DNA of 48,017 nt, from the NCBI GenBank assembly GCA_947165045.1, contig CAMUYW010000019.1, forward strand, positions 1 to 48,017, written 5' to 3'. The translations under genes and the position numbers were made by a program. Under the pieces are notes generated by a model. It did not search any database. It saw only the letters and a program-made list of their open reading frames with translations, and was not told the DNA's origin. Within the stretch, counting starts at the first letter, position 1. Every line of letters starts with the position of its first letter. Shown here piece after piece: positions 16,224 through 24,353 of this stretch. The DNA is from an uncultured Fibrobacter sp. (GTDB lineage: Bacteria > Fibrobacterota > Fibrobacteria > Fibrobacterales > Fibrobacteraceae).

Positions 16224-17558
16224 TTATTTTTTGAATCCGAGATTTTGGTGAGCCCAATAATTGATGATGGTTGCCGCGACCTGCGTTGCCGGTTGCGAAC
16301 GAATTTCCTTGTGCATTTGCATCACGATGACAACGATGGATTTGCTCGGGTCTGCTTTGGTTTCGGCAAATCCCATGAACCAGTCGTAACGCCCGGCGGG
16401 GTCAGTGCCGTCGAGGGAGCCTGTTTTTCCGCCGAGGCGGAGTGCGTCGAAATTTTTGCGGGCCATGTTCTTTGTGGACATGTGCTTGCGGGCGGTGCCT
16501 TGCGTGACTGAACGGATCATCGATTCGCGCAGGCCGTAGTATGTATTTTCGCTGAATTTCCCGATGTCAAGGGCGAGTGGCTTTTGTGGAGCGAATGGCG
16601 CCATATCGCGGGCCCATGGAATTTCAAGAGGCTTTTTCGTGAGGACGGCACGGACTTGCGCCGCGGCGAGAAGCGGCGTAAGCGTTGTCGAGGTTGTAAA
16701 ACCGCAGGCAACTTCGGCAAGGCCGTAACCCGTGTCCGGAGCGGTATAGCTTGATGCATTCGGAGCGTTACCCGGGAAGCGCTTGTTGTAGCCGAGTTTT
16801 GCTGCAGCGGAGAGAAGGCGCTTTGCACCGACATTTTTACCGACGAGTGCCATCGGCGGGTTTGCGGAACGGGCGAATGCTTCGGAAAGTTCCATCGTAG
16901 GGCCGTTATACTTTTCGGGAACGCGGAGTTGGTTTAAGTAAAGTGTGTGGTGGCGCCCGATCATCGGGATTGGCGTGTTGAGCGAATAACGGTTGCTCTC
17001 CATGGCGGCTGCAATGGTCACGAGCTTTGCAAGCGATGCTGCAGGGAAGGTTGGGCGCCCGATCCAGTCCGGTTTGTTTTGCACTTTACCGTCGCGGCGT
17101 TCTCCCCAAGCGAGGATTTCATTCGTTTTTGTATCGACAACGAGAATAACGCCCAAGTCTGGGTGATAGCGGCGGAGCAAAATGTCGATTTTATCGGCTA
17201 GGTACGGATCCTTTTGCGACTTGATATGGATTGTGTCGCGGACGTTTTCTGTGGCGCTACTTTCTGTGGTTTCTTTCTCGGTTGTTGCCGCGTTTTCGAA
17301 GTCTTCATCTTCGATGCCTTTGAGGGCAGCAAGTTCATTGGAATTTTTGCTTATTGTATCCGAAAAAGTGGTGCTATCGAAAGCGTTTGTGTCGTTAATG
17401 GCTATTGTTTCCAGAGTTTCTTGCGGCGTTGTTGCTATTTCGGTTGGCGCAGGATCATCCTTGGAGGAACAATGGACAATGGCAATAATAATCGTAACAA
17501 GAACAGTAATCGCGATGCAGCGGTTGCGCATTCTTTGGGCGTAGGGAAGTCTTTCCAT
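16224..17558 (-). CDS. Penicillin-binding protein, transpeptidase domain
   Basis: A 444-residue protein anchored by one N-terminal membrane helix (about residues 14-29), with a low-complexity Thr/Glu/Ser linker to residue 110 and then a periplasmic transpeptidase domain. All three serine-acyl-enzyme motifs are present: Ser175-x-x-Lys178 (AASLAK), Ser231-Ala-Asn233 (RSANPP) and Lys378-Thr-Gly380 (GGKTGS). No transglycosylase or PBP-dimer domain is visible, so it is smaller than FtsI or PBP2 and closer to stand-alone transpeptidase-domain proteins that act on peptidoglycan. It starts 4 bases after the stop of orn and is followed by lgt, so the three genes are probably co-transcribed. Confidence 0.88.
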   Translation of the reverse strand: MERLPYAQRMRNRCIAITVLVTIIIAIVHCSSKDDPAPTEIATTPQETLETIAINDTNAFDSTTFSDTISKNSNELAALKGIEDEDFENAATTEKETTESSATENVRDTIHIKSQKDPYLADKIDILLRRYHPDLGVILVVDTKTNEILAWGERRDGKVQNKPDWIGRPTFPAASLAKLVTIAAAMESNRYSLNTPIPMIGRHHTLYLNQLRVPEKYNGPTMELSEAFARSANPPMALVGKNVGAKRLLSAAAKLGYNKRFPGNAPNASSYTAPDTGYGLAEVACGFTTSTTLTPLLAAAQVRAVLTKKPLEIPWARDMAPFAPQKPLALDIGKFSENTYYGLRESMIRSVTQGTARKHMSTKNMARKNFDALRLGGKTGSLDGTDPAGRYDWFMGFAETKADPSKSIVVIVMQMHKEIRSQPATQVAATIINYWAHQNLGFKK

Positions 17559-17562
17559 AAAA

Positions 17563-18102
17563 TTACTTGAAGATGGTCTTTCTGTAGTAGGCGAGTTCGG
17601 CGATGCTTTCGCGGATGTCGTTTAATGCTTCGTGGCGCTTTTCTTTTTGAAAATCTTCCAGATTCGGGTACCATCGGTAACTCAGTTCCTTGATGGAACT
17701 CACGTCAATATTTCTGTAGCAGAGCCATTCCGAAATTTCTGGCATGTACTTGTACAAAAAACGCCTGTCTTGGGTAATGGAGTTTCCGCAAAGGATATTT
17801 TTTGTTTTTTCTGTAAAGGGCTTGATAAACTTGAGCGTCTCGAGCTCTGCATCTTTGAGGGAGTACTGCGAGCGGCGGCAACGATCGACAAGGCCGCTTA
17901 GCGTGTGGTGCCGTGTATTCCATTCGTCCATGCTTTCGAAAACGTTTTCGGTCTGGTGGATGGCTATGACAGGCCCTTCGGCGAGAATGTTCAAATTTGC
18001 ATCAGTAACAATGGTCGCAATTTCGAGAATGACATCTTTTTCAGGATAGAGACCGGACATTTCCAGGTCCATCCATACTAAATTTCGAGAACTTTTTGGC
18101 AT
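17563..18102 (-). CDS. orn: Oligoribonuclease
   Basis: A 179-residue DEDDh 3'-5' exonuclease that degrades two- to five-nucleotide RNAs, the last step of mRNA decay. The family motifs are present: NLVWMDLEMSGLYPEKD (first Asp and Glu), NSITQDRRFL (third acidic residue) and the His-containing RHEALNDIRESI with His and final Asp. The size is that of Orn in Proteobacteria. The minus-strand ATG at 18102 has no Shine-Dalgarno; a TATAATTA box stands 4 bases upstream (18107-18114). It heads the run orn, transpeptidase, lgt. Confidence 0.95.
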   Translation of the reverse strand: MPKSSRNLVWMDLEMSGLYPEKDVILEIATIVTDANLNILAEGPVIAIHQTENVFESMDEWNTRHHTLSGLVDRCRRSQYSLKDAELETLKFIKPFTEKTKNILCGNSITQDRRFLYKYMPEISEWLCYRNIDVSSIKELSYRWYPNLEDFQKEKRHEALNDIRESIAELAYYRKTIFK

Positions 18103-18444
18103 ACGCTAATTATAGTAAATAGTTTGGAGTTACTAGTTACTAGAAAAACAATCGTCATTCCCGCGAAGACGGGTATCTGATGACCATTTAAGATCCTCAC
18201 TTTCGTGAGGATGACGCTGCTCAGCTTCTCTAACCATTGTTAATTGCGTTCTGCTCTTTGCCTTCTGTTAATTGTCGTGATGTAAGCAATCTGTAATAAG
18301 AATGACGGAAAATCCTATATATATGGATAAATTAGACGAATGTTTCAAAAATCTTTCTTAAATTGTAATTTTTTGCTACAAATTGTCTTTTTCTTACGTC
18401 GCTTACGAAAATATTACCATTTTTTTTGTTATATTTGGCGCACT
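18103..18444. other. Intergenic region with two REP-like palindromes
   Basis: No gene is visible in these 342 bases. The left half holds two short palindromes of a dispersed family: GTCATTCCCGCGAAGACGGG at 18154-18173 and GATCCTCAC-TTTC-GTGAGGATGAC at 18192-18215. The right half is A+T rich and contains the fabF promoter element. An open frame from 18340 runs into fabF but has no protein-like quality. Confidence 0.6.
18430..18437 (+). promoter_or_regulatory. TAnnTTTG promoter element, leaderless position
   Basis: TATATTTG, an exact consensus match, lies 7 bases before the fabF ATG at 18445, with no room for a ribosome-binding site. Confidence 0.5.
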
Positions 18445-19689
18445 ATGGAAAATGTTGTTATTACAGGTATGGGCTGCGTTTCCTCTCTCGGAAACTCCCC
18501 CGAATTATTGTGGCAGAACTTGCTTGCGGGCAAGTCTGGCATTGCTACCATCCAGCGTTTCGACGCATCCGCTTACACATCTCGTATGGCAAGCGAAATC
18601 CGCGAATTCGACGCTTCGGGCATTTACAGCACTAGAGATCAGTCTAGATTCTCTCGTTGCATCCAGTATGCTGTTTACTCGGCATTCCAGGCTTTGCAGC
18701 AAGCTGGTATTTCTCCTGAAAATGAAAATCCCGAACGTTGCGGTGCTATCATCGGTAGCAGTATCGGTGGTTTGCAGTATTGTTATGATGCCGCTGTGGC
18801 TCTTAGCACTCGTGGCCCGTCCCGCGTTTCGCCATTCTATATTCCGATGGCTATCGTGAATATGCCGGCTGGCGAAGTTTGCAACAAGACTGGCTGGATG
18901 GGTCCGTCTTACACGGTGACCTCCGCTTGCGCAACTTCTAACCATTCTATTGCTAACGCCTACGACATGATTCGTCTCGGCCGCTGCGATGTGATGCTCG
19001 CTGGTGGTGCTGACGAAACGGTGAACCCGCTCAGTCTCGCTGGCTTTACCAGCATGAAGGCTGTCAGTAAGCGCAACGACGATCCGGAACGCGCATCCCG
19101 TCCGTTCGACAAGGATCGCGATGGCTTCGTGATTGGTGAAGGTGCTGCTGTTCTCGTTCTTGAAAGCGAATCTCACGCTAAGGCTCGTGGCGCAAAGATC
19201 CTTGCCCGTATCGCTGGCGTTGGTGCAAGCTCTGATGCTCACCATATTTCTGCTCCGCGTCCGGATGGCAAGGGCGTGATGCTCGCAATGGCCAACGCAA
19301 TGAAGGAAGCTGGCATTGAAGCTAAGGATATTAGCTATATTAACACGCACGGAACGTCCACACCGCTCGGTGACATTGCAGAATGCTCTGCCATCGAAAC
19401 GCTCTTCACGCAGTCCTCTGCATCGGCTCTCGAAAACCTCAAGGTGAACTCGACAAAGTCCATGCTCGGCCACTGCTTGGGTGCTGCCGGTGCACTTGAA
19501 TCCGTTGTGACGATCATGTCCGTTCTGGAACAGAAGGTCCATGGCACTCTCAACGTGTTCGAGCAGGATCCTGCAATTCACTTGAACGTTTGTGCTAATG
19601 GCGCAGAAAGTCAGAAGATTGACTACGCTATGAGCAACGGCTTTGGCTTTGGAGGTCAAAATGGAGTTATCATTTTTGCGAGGAATTAA
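18445..19689 (+). CDS. fabF: 3-oxoacyl-ACP synthase II (FabF type)
   Basis: A 414-residue ketosynthase that condenses malonyl-ACP with acyl-ACP in type II fatty acid synthesis. The thiolase-fold catalytic triad is complete: Cys in TSACATSNHSIA (about 164), His in INTHGTSTPLGD (about 303) and Lys/His in NSTKSMLGHCLGAAGALES (about 335-340). The glycine-rich C-terminus SNGFGFGGQNGVIIF is standard. The ATG at 18445 starts at the conserved MENVVITGMGCVSSLG; an in-frame ATG at 18340 would add 35 unrelated residues. It is distinct from the fused ketosynthase at 42240 and probably serves core fatty acid elongation. The next gene overlaps its stop by one base. Confidence 0.93.
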   Translation: MENVVITGMGCVSSLGNSPELLWQNLLAGKSGIATIQRFDASAYTSRMASEIREFDASGIYSTRDQSRFSRCIQYAVYSAFQALQQAGISPENENPERCGAIIGSSIGGLQYCYDAAVALSTRGPSRVSPFYIPMAIVNMPAGEVCNKTGWMGPSYTVTSACATSNHSIANAYDMIRLGRCDVMLAGGADETVNPLSLAGFTSMKAVSKRNDDPERASRPFDKDRDGFVIGEGAAVLVLESESHAKARGAKILARIAGVGASSDAHHISAPRPDGKGVMLAMANAMKEAGIEAKDISYINTHGTSTPLGDIAECSAIETLFTQSSASALENLKVNSTKSMLGHCLGAAGALESVVTIMSVLEQKVHGTLNVFEQDPAIHLNVCANGAESQKIDYAMSNGFGFGGQNGVIIFARN

Positions 19690-20681
19690 TGCGTAAGGCC
19701 AATGGTTTTGCTTTTGGCCTCTTCGCTTCTCGTAAAATGAACGCAAAAATTTGTGCGTTTTTGCTAATGCTGTCGTTGGTGTTCCCAGCGGCAGCTTTGT
19801 CGTCTCCAGGGGATCCGCTCACGTGGCGTGATTCTACTTGGGATTATCGCAGCGAAGATGCTGTTGACATTAAATCACAAATCGAGCCTGGAAAACTTTT
19901 CGGCGTTGCCTCTTTGACCTTGATTGCTTATGGGGCAGCCTATGGGTTAGTCTTTGAAAAAGGCTGGTGGAGTGGTGATGAAAGCCGAGGCTTTCATTTC
20001 GAAAACGATTTTGACTATGCACTAAATCTTGATAAACTGGGACATTTTGCAGCCGGTGTTGCCATTGGTGAGTTCTTCTACGAAGGTTACCGTTGGGCGG
20101 GGACTAGTGAATTCCAGGCTTATTTGTTTGCGGGACTTTCTGCACTTGCTACTCATATCGCTATTGATGTCAAGGATGGTTTTGCTCCTGAGTGGGGCTT
20201 TAGCATTTTCGATGTGCTCTCGGGCGGGCTTGGCGGATTCTTGCCGATGGCAGAACGTTATGTGCCTGCATTCAAGTATATAGACCTCAAGTGGAGCTAT
20301 TGGATTAATACCAACGCGTACTATAACCATGAACATGATGCGTCCGGAGGCATTTTTACGGATGACTACGTGAACCATACGTATTGGCTTTCGTTAAAAC
20401 CGTACAGGTTGTTGCCAGAGGCGGCGCGCAAATATTACCCGAGCTGGCTTGCGATTGCTGTGGGCTTGAGTATTGATGATAGTATTTTTTTGGAGGAACC
20501 GCATCCAAAGCCGCATCGCGAAGTTTATATAGCGCTTGATTACGATTTGGAAGCTTTCCGTCCGCAGAGCCGTATGGCGCGTACGATTATCAAGGCTTTG
20601 AATTACTTCAAGTTGCCGGCGCCGACCATTCAGGTTTATCCGGAATTCCACTGGTATTTATTGTATCCAATCAAGTTTTAA
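19689..20681 (+). CDS. DUF2279 (YfiM-like) exported protein
   Basis: A protein of up to 330 residues. The hallmark is LDKLGHFAAGVAIGEFFYEG followed by IAIDVKDGFAPEWGFSIFD, the core of DUF2279/YfiM-type predicted periplasmic proteins. Two starts are possible. The ATG at 19689 overlaps the fabF stop (TAATG) and gives a long basic n-region. The ATG at 19737 starts MNAKICAFLLMLSLVFPAAA, a textbook signal peptide. Either way it is exported. The C-terminal half (VNHTYWLSLKPYRLLP and following) is rich in aromatic residues and probably membrane-associated. The function is unknown; the overlap with fabF suggests co-transcription but not necessarily a shared pathway. Confidence 0.72.
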   Translation: MRKANGFAFGLFASRKMNAKICAFLLMLSLVFPAAALSSPGDPLTWRDSTWDYRSEDAVDIKSQIEPGKLFGVASLTLIAYGAAYGLVFEKGWWSGDESRGFHFENDFDYALNLDKLGHFAAGVAIGEFFYEGYRWAGTSEFQAYLFAGLSALATHIAIDVKDGFAPEWGFSIFDVLSGGLGGFLPMAERYVPAFKYIDLKWSYWINTNAYYNHEHDASGGIFTDDYVNHTYWLSLKPYRLLPEAARKYYPSWLAIAVGLSIDDSIFLEEPHPKPHREVYIALDYDLEAFRPQSRMARTIIKALNYFKLPAPTIQVYPEFHWYLLYPIKF

Positions 20682-20699
20682 TTGCGATTGAGGTAGATT

Positions 20700-22106
20700 A
20701 TGCTGAAAAGAGAGCATTTCAAATCACGTCTTGGTTTCATTTTGATTGCTGCCGGTTGCGCCATTGGCCTTGGCAACGTATGGCGTTTCCCGTTTATTAC
20801 GGGGCAATACGGTGGTGCCGCTTTTGTGCTGATTTACCTCTTCTTCCTCCTGATTTTTGGATTTCCGATTCTCGTGATGGAATTTGTGGTGGGGCGCGCT
20901 TCCCGTTTTGGCGTAGGCAAGTCGTTCAACGTCTTGGAAAAGCCCGGTCAAAAGTGGCATTGGGCGGGGGTTCCGATGATTGTCGCGAACTATCTCTTGA
21001 TGATGTTCTATACGACAGTGACAGGGTGGATGCTCTTCTATTTCTACCGTATGGTTACGATGGGCGATTTGATGAACTTGACTCCGGCCGAAGTCGGTGC
21101 TGAGTTCGGAAAAATGCTTGGGAACGGTCCGCTGCTTGTATTTTGGATGATTGTAGCGACACTTGCCGGGCTTTCGATTGTGGCGCTTGGATTACAGCGT
21201 GGTGTGGAACGCGTGACGAAGGTGATGATGTCTGCGCTCCTTGTGATTATGGGAATCCTGGCGATCCGCGTGCTCGCGCTCCCTGGAGCAAGCGAAGGTA
21301 TCAAGTTCTACTTGTTGCCGGATTTTGCAAAAATCAAGGAGGCGGGAATTGGCGAGGTCGTGTTTGCGGCGCTAGGGCAGTCCTTCTTTACGCTTAGTAT
21401 CGGTATCGGTTCCATGAGTATTTTTGGTAGCTATATCAAGAGCAGGCACACGCTTTTGACGGAAGCTGCCAACATTTGCATTTTGGATACGGGTGTCGCC
21501 TTTATCGCGGGGCTTATCGTCATTCCGGCTTGTTTTGCGTTTGGCCTCAAGCCCGATGCTGGTCCGGGACTTATCTTTGCGACGCTCCCGAATGTATTTG
21601 CGCAGATGCCGGCGGGTCGAGTTTGCGGTGCGGCCTTCTTCCTGTTCATGGCGTTTGCGGCCCTTTCGACGCTCGTGGCTGTGTTCGAGAATATTGTTGC
21701 TTACTGGATGGATGCGCACGATGTAGAACGTAAGAAGGCTGTGCGTTGGAATTGCCTCGCTATTGTGCTCTTGTCGCTCCCGTGTGCGCTCGGCTTTAAC
21801 GTACTTTCTGGCTTTGAACCGTTTGGCCCGGGTAGCTGCGTGCTCGACCTCGAAGACTTCCTCGTTTCGAATACGCTGTTGCCGCTAGGCTCGCTTGTGT
21901 TTGTGCTGTTCTGCAATTCCCGCTATGGCTGGGGACAGGACAAGTTCTTCGAAGAAGCGAATGAGGGCGTGGGCATGAAGTTCCCGAAGTCCGCAATTTT
22001 GCGCTTCTACTTCAAGTGGGTCTTGCCGCTTATCGTGTTCGTGATTTTCGTGCTCGGCTACTTGCAGAAGTTTGCTCCGAGTTTGTACAACAAGATATTT
22101 GAATAA
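20700..22106 (+). CDS. Sodium-dependent transporter, NSS/SNF family
   Basis: A 468-residue polytopic symporter of the neurotransmitter:sodium symporter family, importing amino acids or related solutes with Na+. The first helix is diagnostic: LGFILIAAGCAIGLGNVWRF, with the unwound AxGxGNxWRFP sodium/substrate site, and then the GGAAFVLIYLFFLLIFGFP second helix. About 11 hydrophobic helices can be counted, as is common for bacterial members. The substrate cannot be predicted. It begins 18 bases after the DUF2279 gene without a terminator between them, and a hairpin follows its stop at 22130-22167. Confidence 0.93.
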   Translation: MLKREHFKSRLGFILIAAGCAIGLGNVWRFPFITGQYGGAAFVLIYLFFLLIFGFPILVMEFVVGRASRFGVGKSFNVLEKPGQKWHWAGVPMIVANYLLMMFYTTVTGWMLFYFYRMVTMGDLMNLTPAEVGAEFGKMLGNGPLLVFWMIVATLAGLSIVALGLQRGVERVTKVMMSALLVIMGILAIRVLALPGASEGIKFYLLPDFAKIKEAGIGEVVFAALGQSFFTLSIGIGSMSIFGSYIKSRHTLLTEAANICILDTGVAFIAGLIVIPACFAFGLKPDAGPGLIFATLPNVFAQMPAGRVCGAAFFLFMAFAALSTLVAVFENIVAYWMDAHDVERKKAVRWNCLAIVLLSLPCALGFNVLSGFEPFGPGSCVLDLEDFLVSNTLLPLGSLVFVLFCNSRYGWGQDKFFEEANEGVGMKFPKSAILRFYFKWVLPLIVFVIFVLGYLQKFAPSLYNKIFE

Positions 22107-22129
22107 AATTGTTTAGTAAATCGCTTGTT

Positions 22130-22167
22130 ATGCCCGCCAGAATGAACTGCGCGGGCATCGCCTTTTT
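22130..22167 (+). terminator. Terminator after the NSS transporter
   Basis: ATGCCCGC (22130-22137) pairs with GCGGGCAT (22151-22158), with an inner CAG/CTG extension. CGCCTTTTTA follows as the U-tract. It also separates the convergent pgpA gene. Confidence 0.72.
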
Positions 22168-22774
22168 AGCTGAATATAACGATTAAGGTTAGAGTGATGC
22201 TAAGTATAATGCCTGCATAAATTCCGCCGAGCAGATCATCTGCCATGACTCCCCAGGCTCCGGGGAGTTTTTCCATTTTATGGATGCCGAGCGGTTTGAG
22301 AATATCGAAAAAGCGGAACAATCCAAATGCAAGCGCGAGAATCCAAGGACTGTGTATAATGACTTCGCACGGAACGAAAGCTAGTGCCATGAAAATCCCG
22401 CAGACTTCGTCAATCACGATCCAGCCGGGGTCTTCGGTGCCGGTGTCTTTCATGGCTTTTTTCACAAATGGGATGGCTGCGAAAAAGACGAATAATGCGG
22501 CAGCAAGGAAGGTCAGGCTTATGAAAATACCGAAGTTCGTGCCGCCGATGTAGAGAACTTCGTCTTGTCCTAAGTGCGATTGGAAAAAAATGGCCATGGG
22601 GTAGGCGACAATCGCTGCGGCAAGGCTGCCCATAGTGCCGGGAGCTTTGGGCGACATGCCCGAGCCGAAAAATGTCACGACGAGGGTGGTGAACCAGTCC
22701 GTTTTGCGCCATTCATGCGGCACGCGCTTCTTGCCATATTTTGCTTTTAATTCTTGACTATTCATATAATCCAT
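22166..22774 (-). CDS. pgpA: Phosphatidylglycerophosphatase A family protein
   Basis: A 202-residue membrane phosphatase that removes the phosphate of phosphatidylglycerophosphate to give phosphatidylglycerol, the donor used by Lgt. PgpA motifs are clear: FGSGMSPKAPGTMGSLAA, DPGWIVIDEVCGIFMA, FGLFRFFDILKPLGI, and GAWGVMADDLLGGIYAG at the C-terminus. Four hydrophobic segments follow a charged N-terminus of about 30 residues. The ATG at 22774 is used; an ATG three codons later (22765) is equally possible. The upstream gap to hflX is filled by a REP-like composite. Confidence 0.9.
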   Translation of the reverse strand: MDYMNSQELKAKYGKKRVPHEWRKTDWFTTLVVTFFGSGMSPKAPGTMGSLAAAIVAYPMAIFFQSHLGQDEVLYIGGTNFGIFISLTFLAAALFVFFAAIPFVKKAMKDTGTEDPGWIVIDEVCGIFMALAFVPCEVIIHSPWILALAFGLFRFFDILKPLGIHKMEKLPGAWGVMADDLLGGIYAGIILSITLTLIVIFS

Positions 22775-22800
22775 TTTTTGTTATGGCTTTGCCTTAGTGC

Positions 22801-22871
22801 GTCATCCTCGAAGAGGATCCATACAGTACTGCTTGCGAAATATGTATGGTTCCTCGCGTTGCGAGGATGAC
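22801..22871. repeat. REP-like composite with terminal inverted repeats
   Basis: This 71-base unit begins GTCATCCTCG and ends CGAGGATGAC, exact inverted copies. Inside lie a second copy half (GAGGATCC) and CCATAC/GTATGG arms. The whole can fold as one long hairpin or as two side by side. It lies between pgpA and hflX, and the same core recurs at 18154-18215, 38018-38042 and 45921-45946. Confidence 0.6.
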
Positions 22872-22882
22872 TGTAATCTAGT

Positions 22883-24076
22883 CTACTCCTCCGGCGGCCA
22901 CGGCATTTCCGCGAGTTCCTTTTCTTTTGCTTCGGCATCAGCGCGTTTTTCGTGCCAGCGTTCGAGCTGTTCCTTGAAGGCGGCGCGGAGGCGTTCCATG
23001 CCGATGTTCTCCTTGGCGCTGATTTGGATGGCGTCAGGGTAGTTTTGCAAAAGTTCCGTGCGGCGCGCTTCGTCGGCGACTTCGACCTTGTTGAACACGC
23101 GCAGGCGAGGCGTGTCCTTGTCGATGATGCTTTCGAGCGTCTTGTGCGTGACTTCGAGATGGTCGCGGTAATCGGGAGCAGAACCGTCCACGACTTCCAA
23201 GATGCAGTCCGCATGGGCGGCCACGCCGAGCGTGCTCTTGAACGTTTCTATCAAGTTGTGGGGGAGCTTGCGGATGAATCCGACCGTATCGCTCAAGATG
23301 ATGTTTTCGCCATCGAGGTAAAGCTTTCGCGTAGTGCTATCAAGCGTGGCAAAGAGTTTGTCTTCAACGTAAACGTCGGCACCGGTCAAGCGGTTCGTGA
23401 GCGTGGACTTGCCGGCGTTCGTGTAACCGACAATGCCCACTTGGAAAATGTCGGTGCGCTTGTCGGCCTGCTGCTCGCGGGCATCTTCGATTTTCTCAAG
23501 CTTTTTCTTGAGTTCCTGGATGCGCTTGCGGATCATGCGGCGGTCTGTTTCGAGCTGCGTCTCGCCCGGCCCCTTGGTGCCGATGCCGCCATTGTGCTGG
23601 CGGCAAAGGTGCGTCCACGCACCGGTGAGACGCGGCATCATGTACTGCAATTGCGCGACTTCGACCATCAGGCGACTTTCTGCAGTAACCGCGTGCTTCG
23701 CAAAAATGTCCAAAATTAAACCAGTGCGGTCAAGAACCTTGATTCCCGGCATGCGTTCTTCGAGATTGCGAACTTGCGAACCTGAAAGATCATCGTCAAA
23801 AACGACCATCTTGGCGTTGTCTTCTTCGAGAGCGCGCTTGACCTCGTTTACCTTGCCTTCACCAATGAGCGTTGCTGGGCTAAAATTTTGCACGCGCTGC
23901 AAAAAACTGCGTGTTACGTATGCACCTGCAGTCTCGGCGAGTCGACCGAGTTCTGCAAGTTGTTCGCCCGCAAGCCACGAGCGCACCTTTGGCGTTGCGA
24001 TGCCCACTAAGATGCAACGTTCTTGCTCTTTCTTGTTTTCTACAGGGTTAATGCCTTTTTTTCTTGATTCTTCCAT
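22883..24076 (-). CDS. hflX: GTPase HflX
   Basis: A ribosome-binding GTPase of 397 residues that splits or rescues stalled ribosomes. The N-terminal HflX domain (about 20-170, with LIGEGKVNEVKRAL and DDDLSGSQVRNLE) is followed by GPGETQLETDRRMIRKRI, the family signature. Next comes the G domain with G1 GYTNAGKSTL, the LFATLDSTTRKL switch, G3 DTVGFIRKLPHNL and G4 NKVE. The ATG at 24076 (MEESRKKG) is preferred: the longer frame from 24115 adds 13 hydrophobic residues unlike the family. The C-terminus ends in a charged tail (DAEAKEKELAEMPWPPEE), as in several HflX proteins. Confidence 0.92.
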   Translation of the reverse strand: MEESRKKGINPVENKKEQERCILVGIATPKVRSWLAGEQLAELGRLAETAGAYVTRSFLQRVQNFSPATLIGEGKVNEVKRALEEDNAKMVVFDDDLSGSQVRNLEERMPGIKVLDRTGLILDIFAKHAVTAESRLMVEVAQLQYMMPRLTGAWTHLCRQHNGGIGTKGPGETQLETDRRMIRKRIQELKKKLEKIEDAREQQADKRTDIFQVGIVGYTNAGKSTLTNRLTGADVYVEDKLFATLDSTTRKLYLDGENIILSDTVGFIRKLPHNLIETFKSTLGVAAHADCILEVVDGSAPDYRDHLEVTHKTLESIIDKDTPRLRVFNKVEVADEARRTELLQNYPDAIQISAKENIGMERLRAAFKEQLERWHEKRADAEAKEKELAEMPWPPEE

Positions 24077-24316
24077 ATATATGACAAATAAGATATTCCC
24101 TTTGAAATATATCAAAAAATAAATGTTCCTGGCCGTTGGATTCTTTTTAAGTACCTTTTTTTGACAACTGATTATTTGCTTACGATAATATTTATTGTAA
24201 TAATTTGTCTCTTGAAAAATGTTGTCTTGAATGCAACGATGTATTTATTTACATATAAATTGCTTATTTGTAATATTTCGTTAATTGTGACCGATATCAC
24301 TTTAAAAATTATATAC

Positions 24317-24324
24317 TAGATTTA
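24317..24324 (+). promoter_or_regulatory. TAnnTTTN promoter element
   Basis: TAGATTTA lies about 30 bases before the ATG at 24354, in a 277-base A+T-rich region that holds nothing else I can identify. An AAAAAGGACG ribosome site sits in the leader. Confidence 0.35.
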
Positions 24325-24353
24325 GAGGCAACCAAAAAGGACGAGTTAAGAGT

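Noticed and set aside
18505..19746. A 413-codon open frame antisense to fabF
   Set aside because: It is a shadow of a complete ketosynthase gene and has no motif or plausible start signal.
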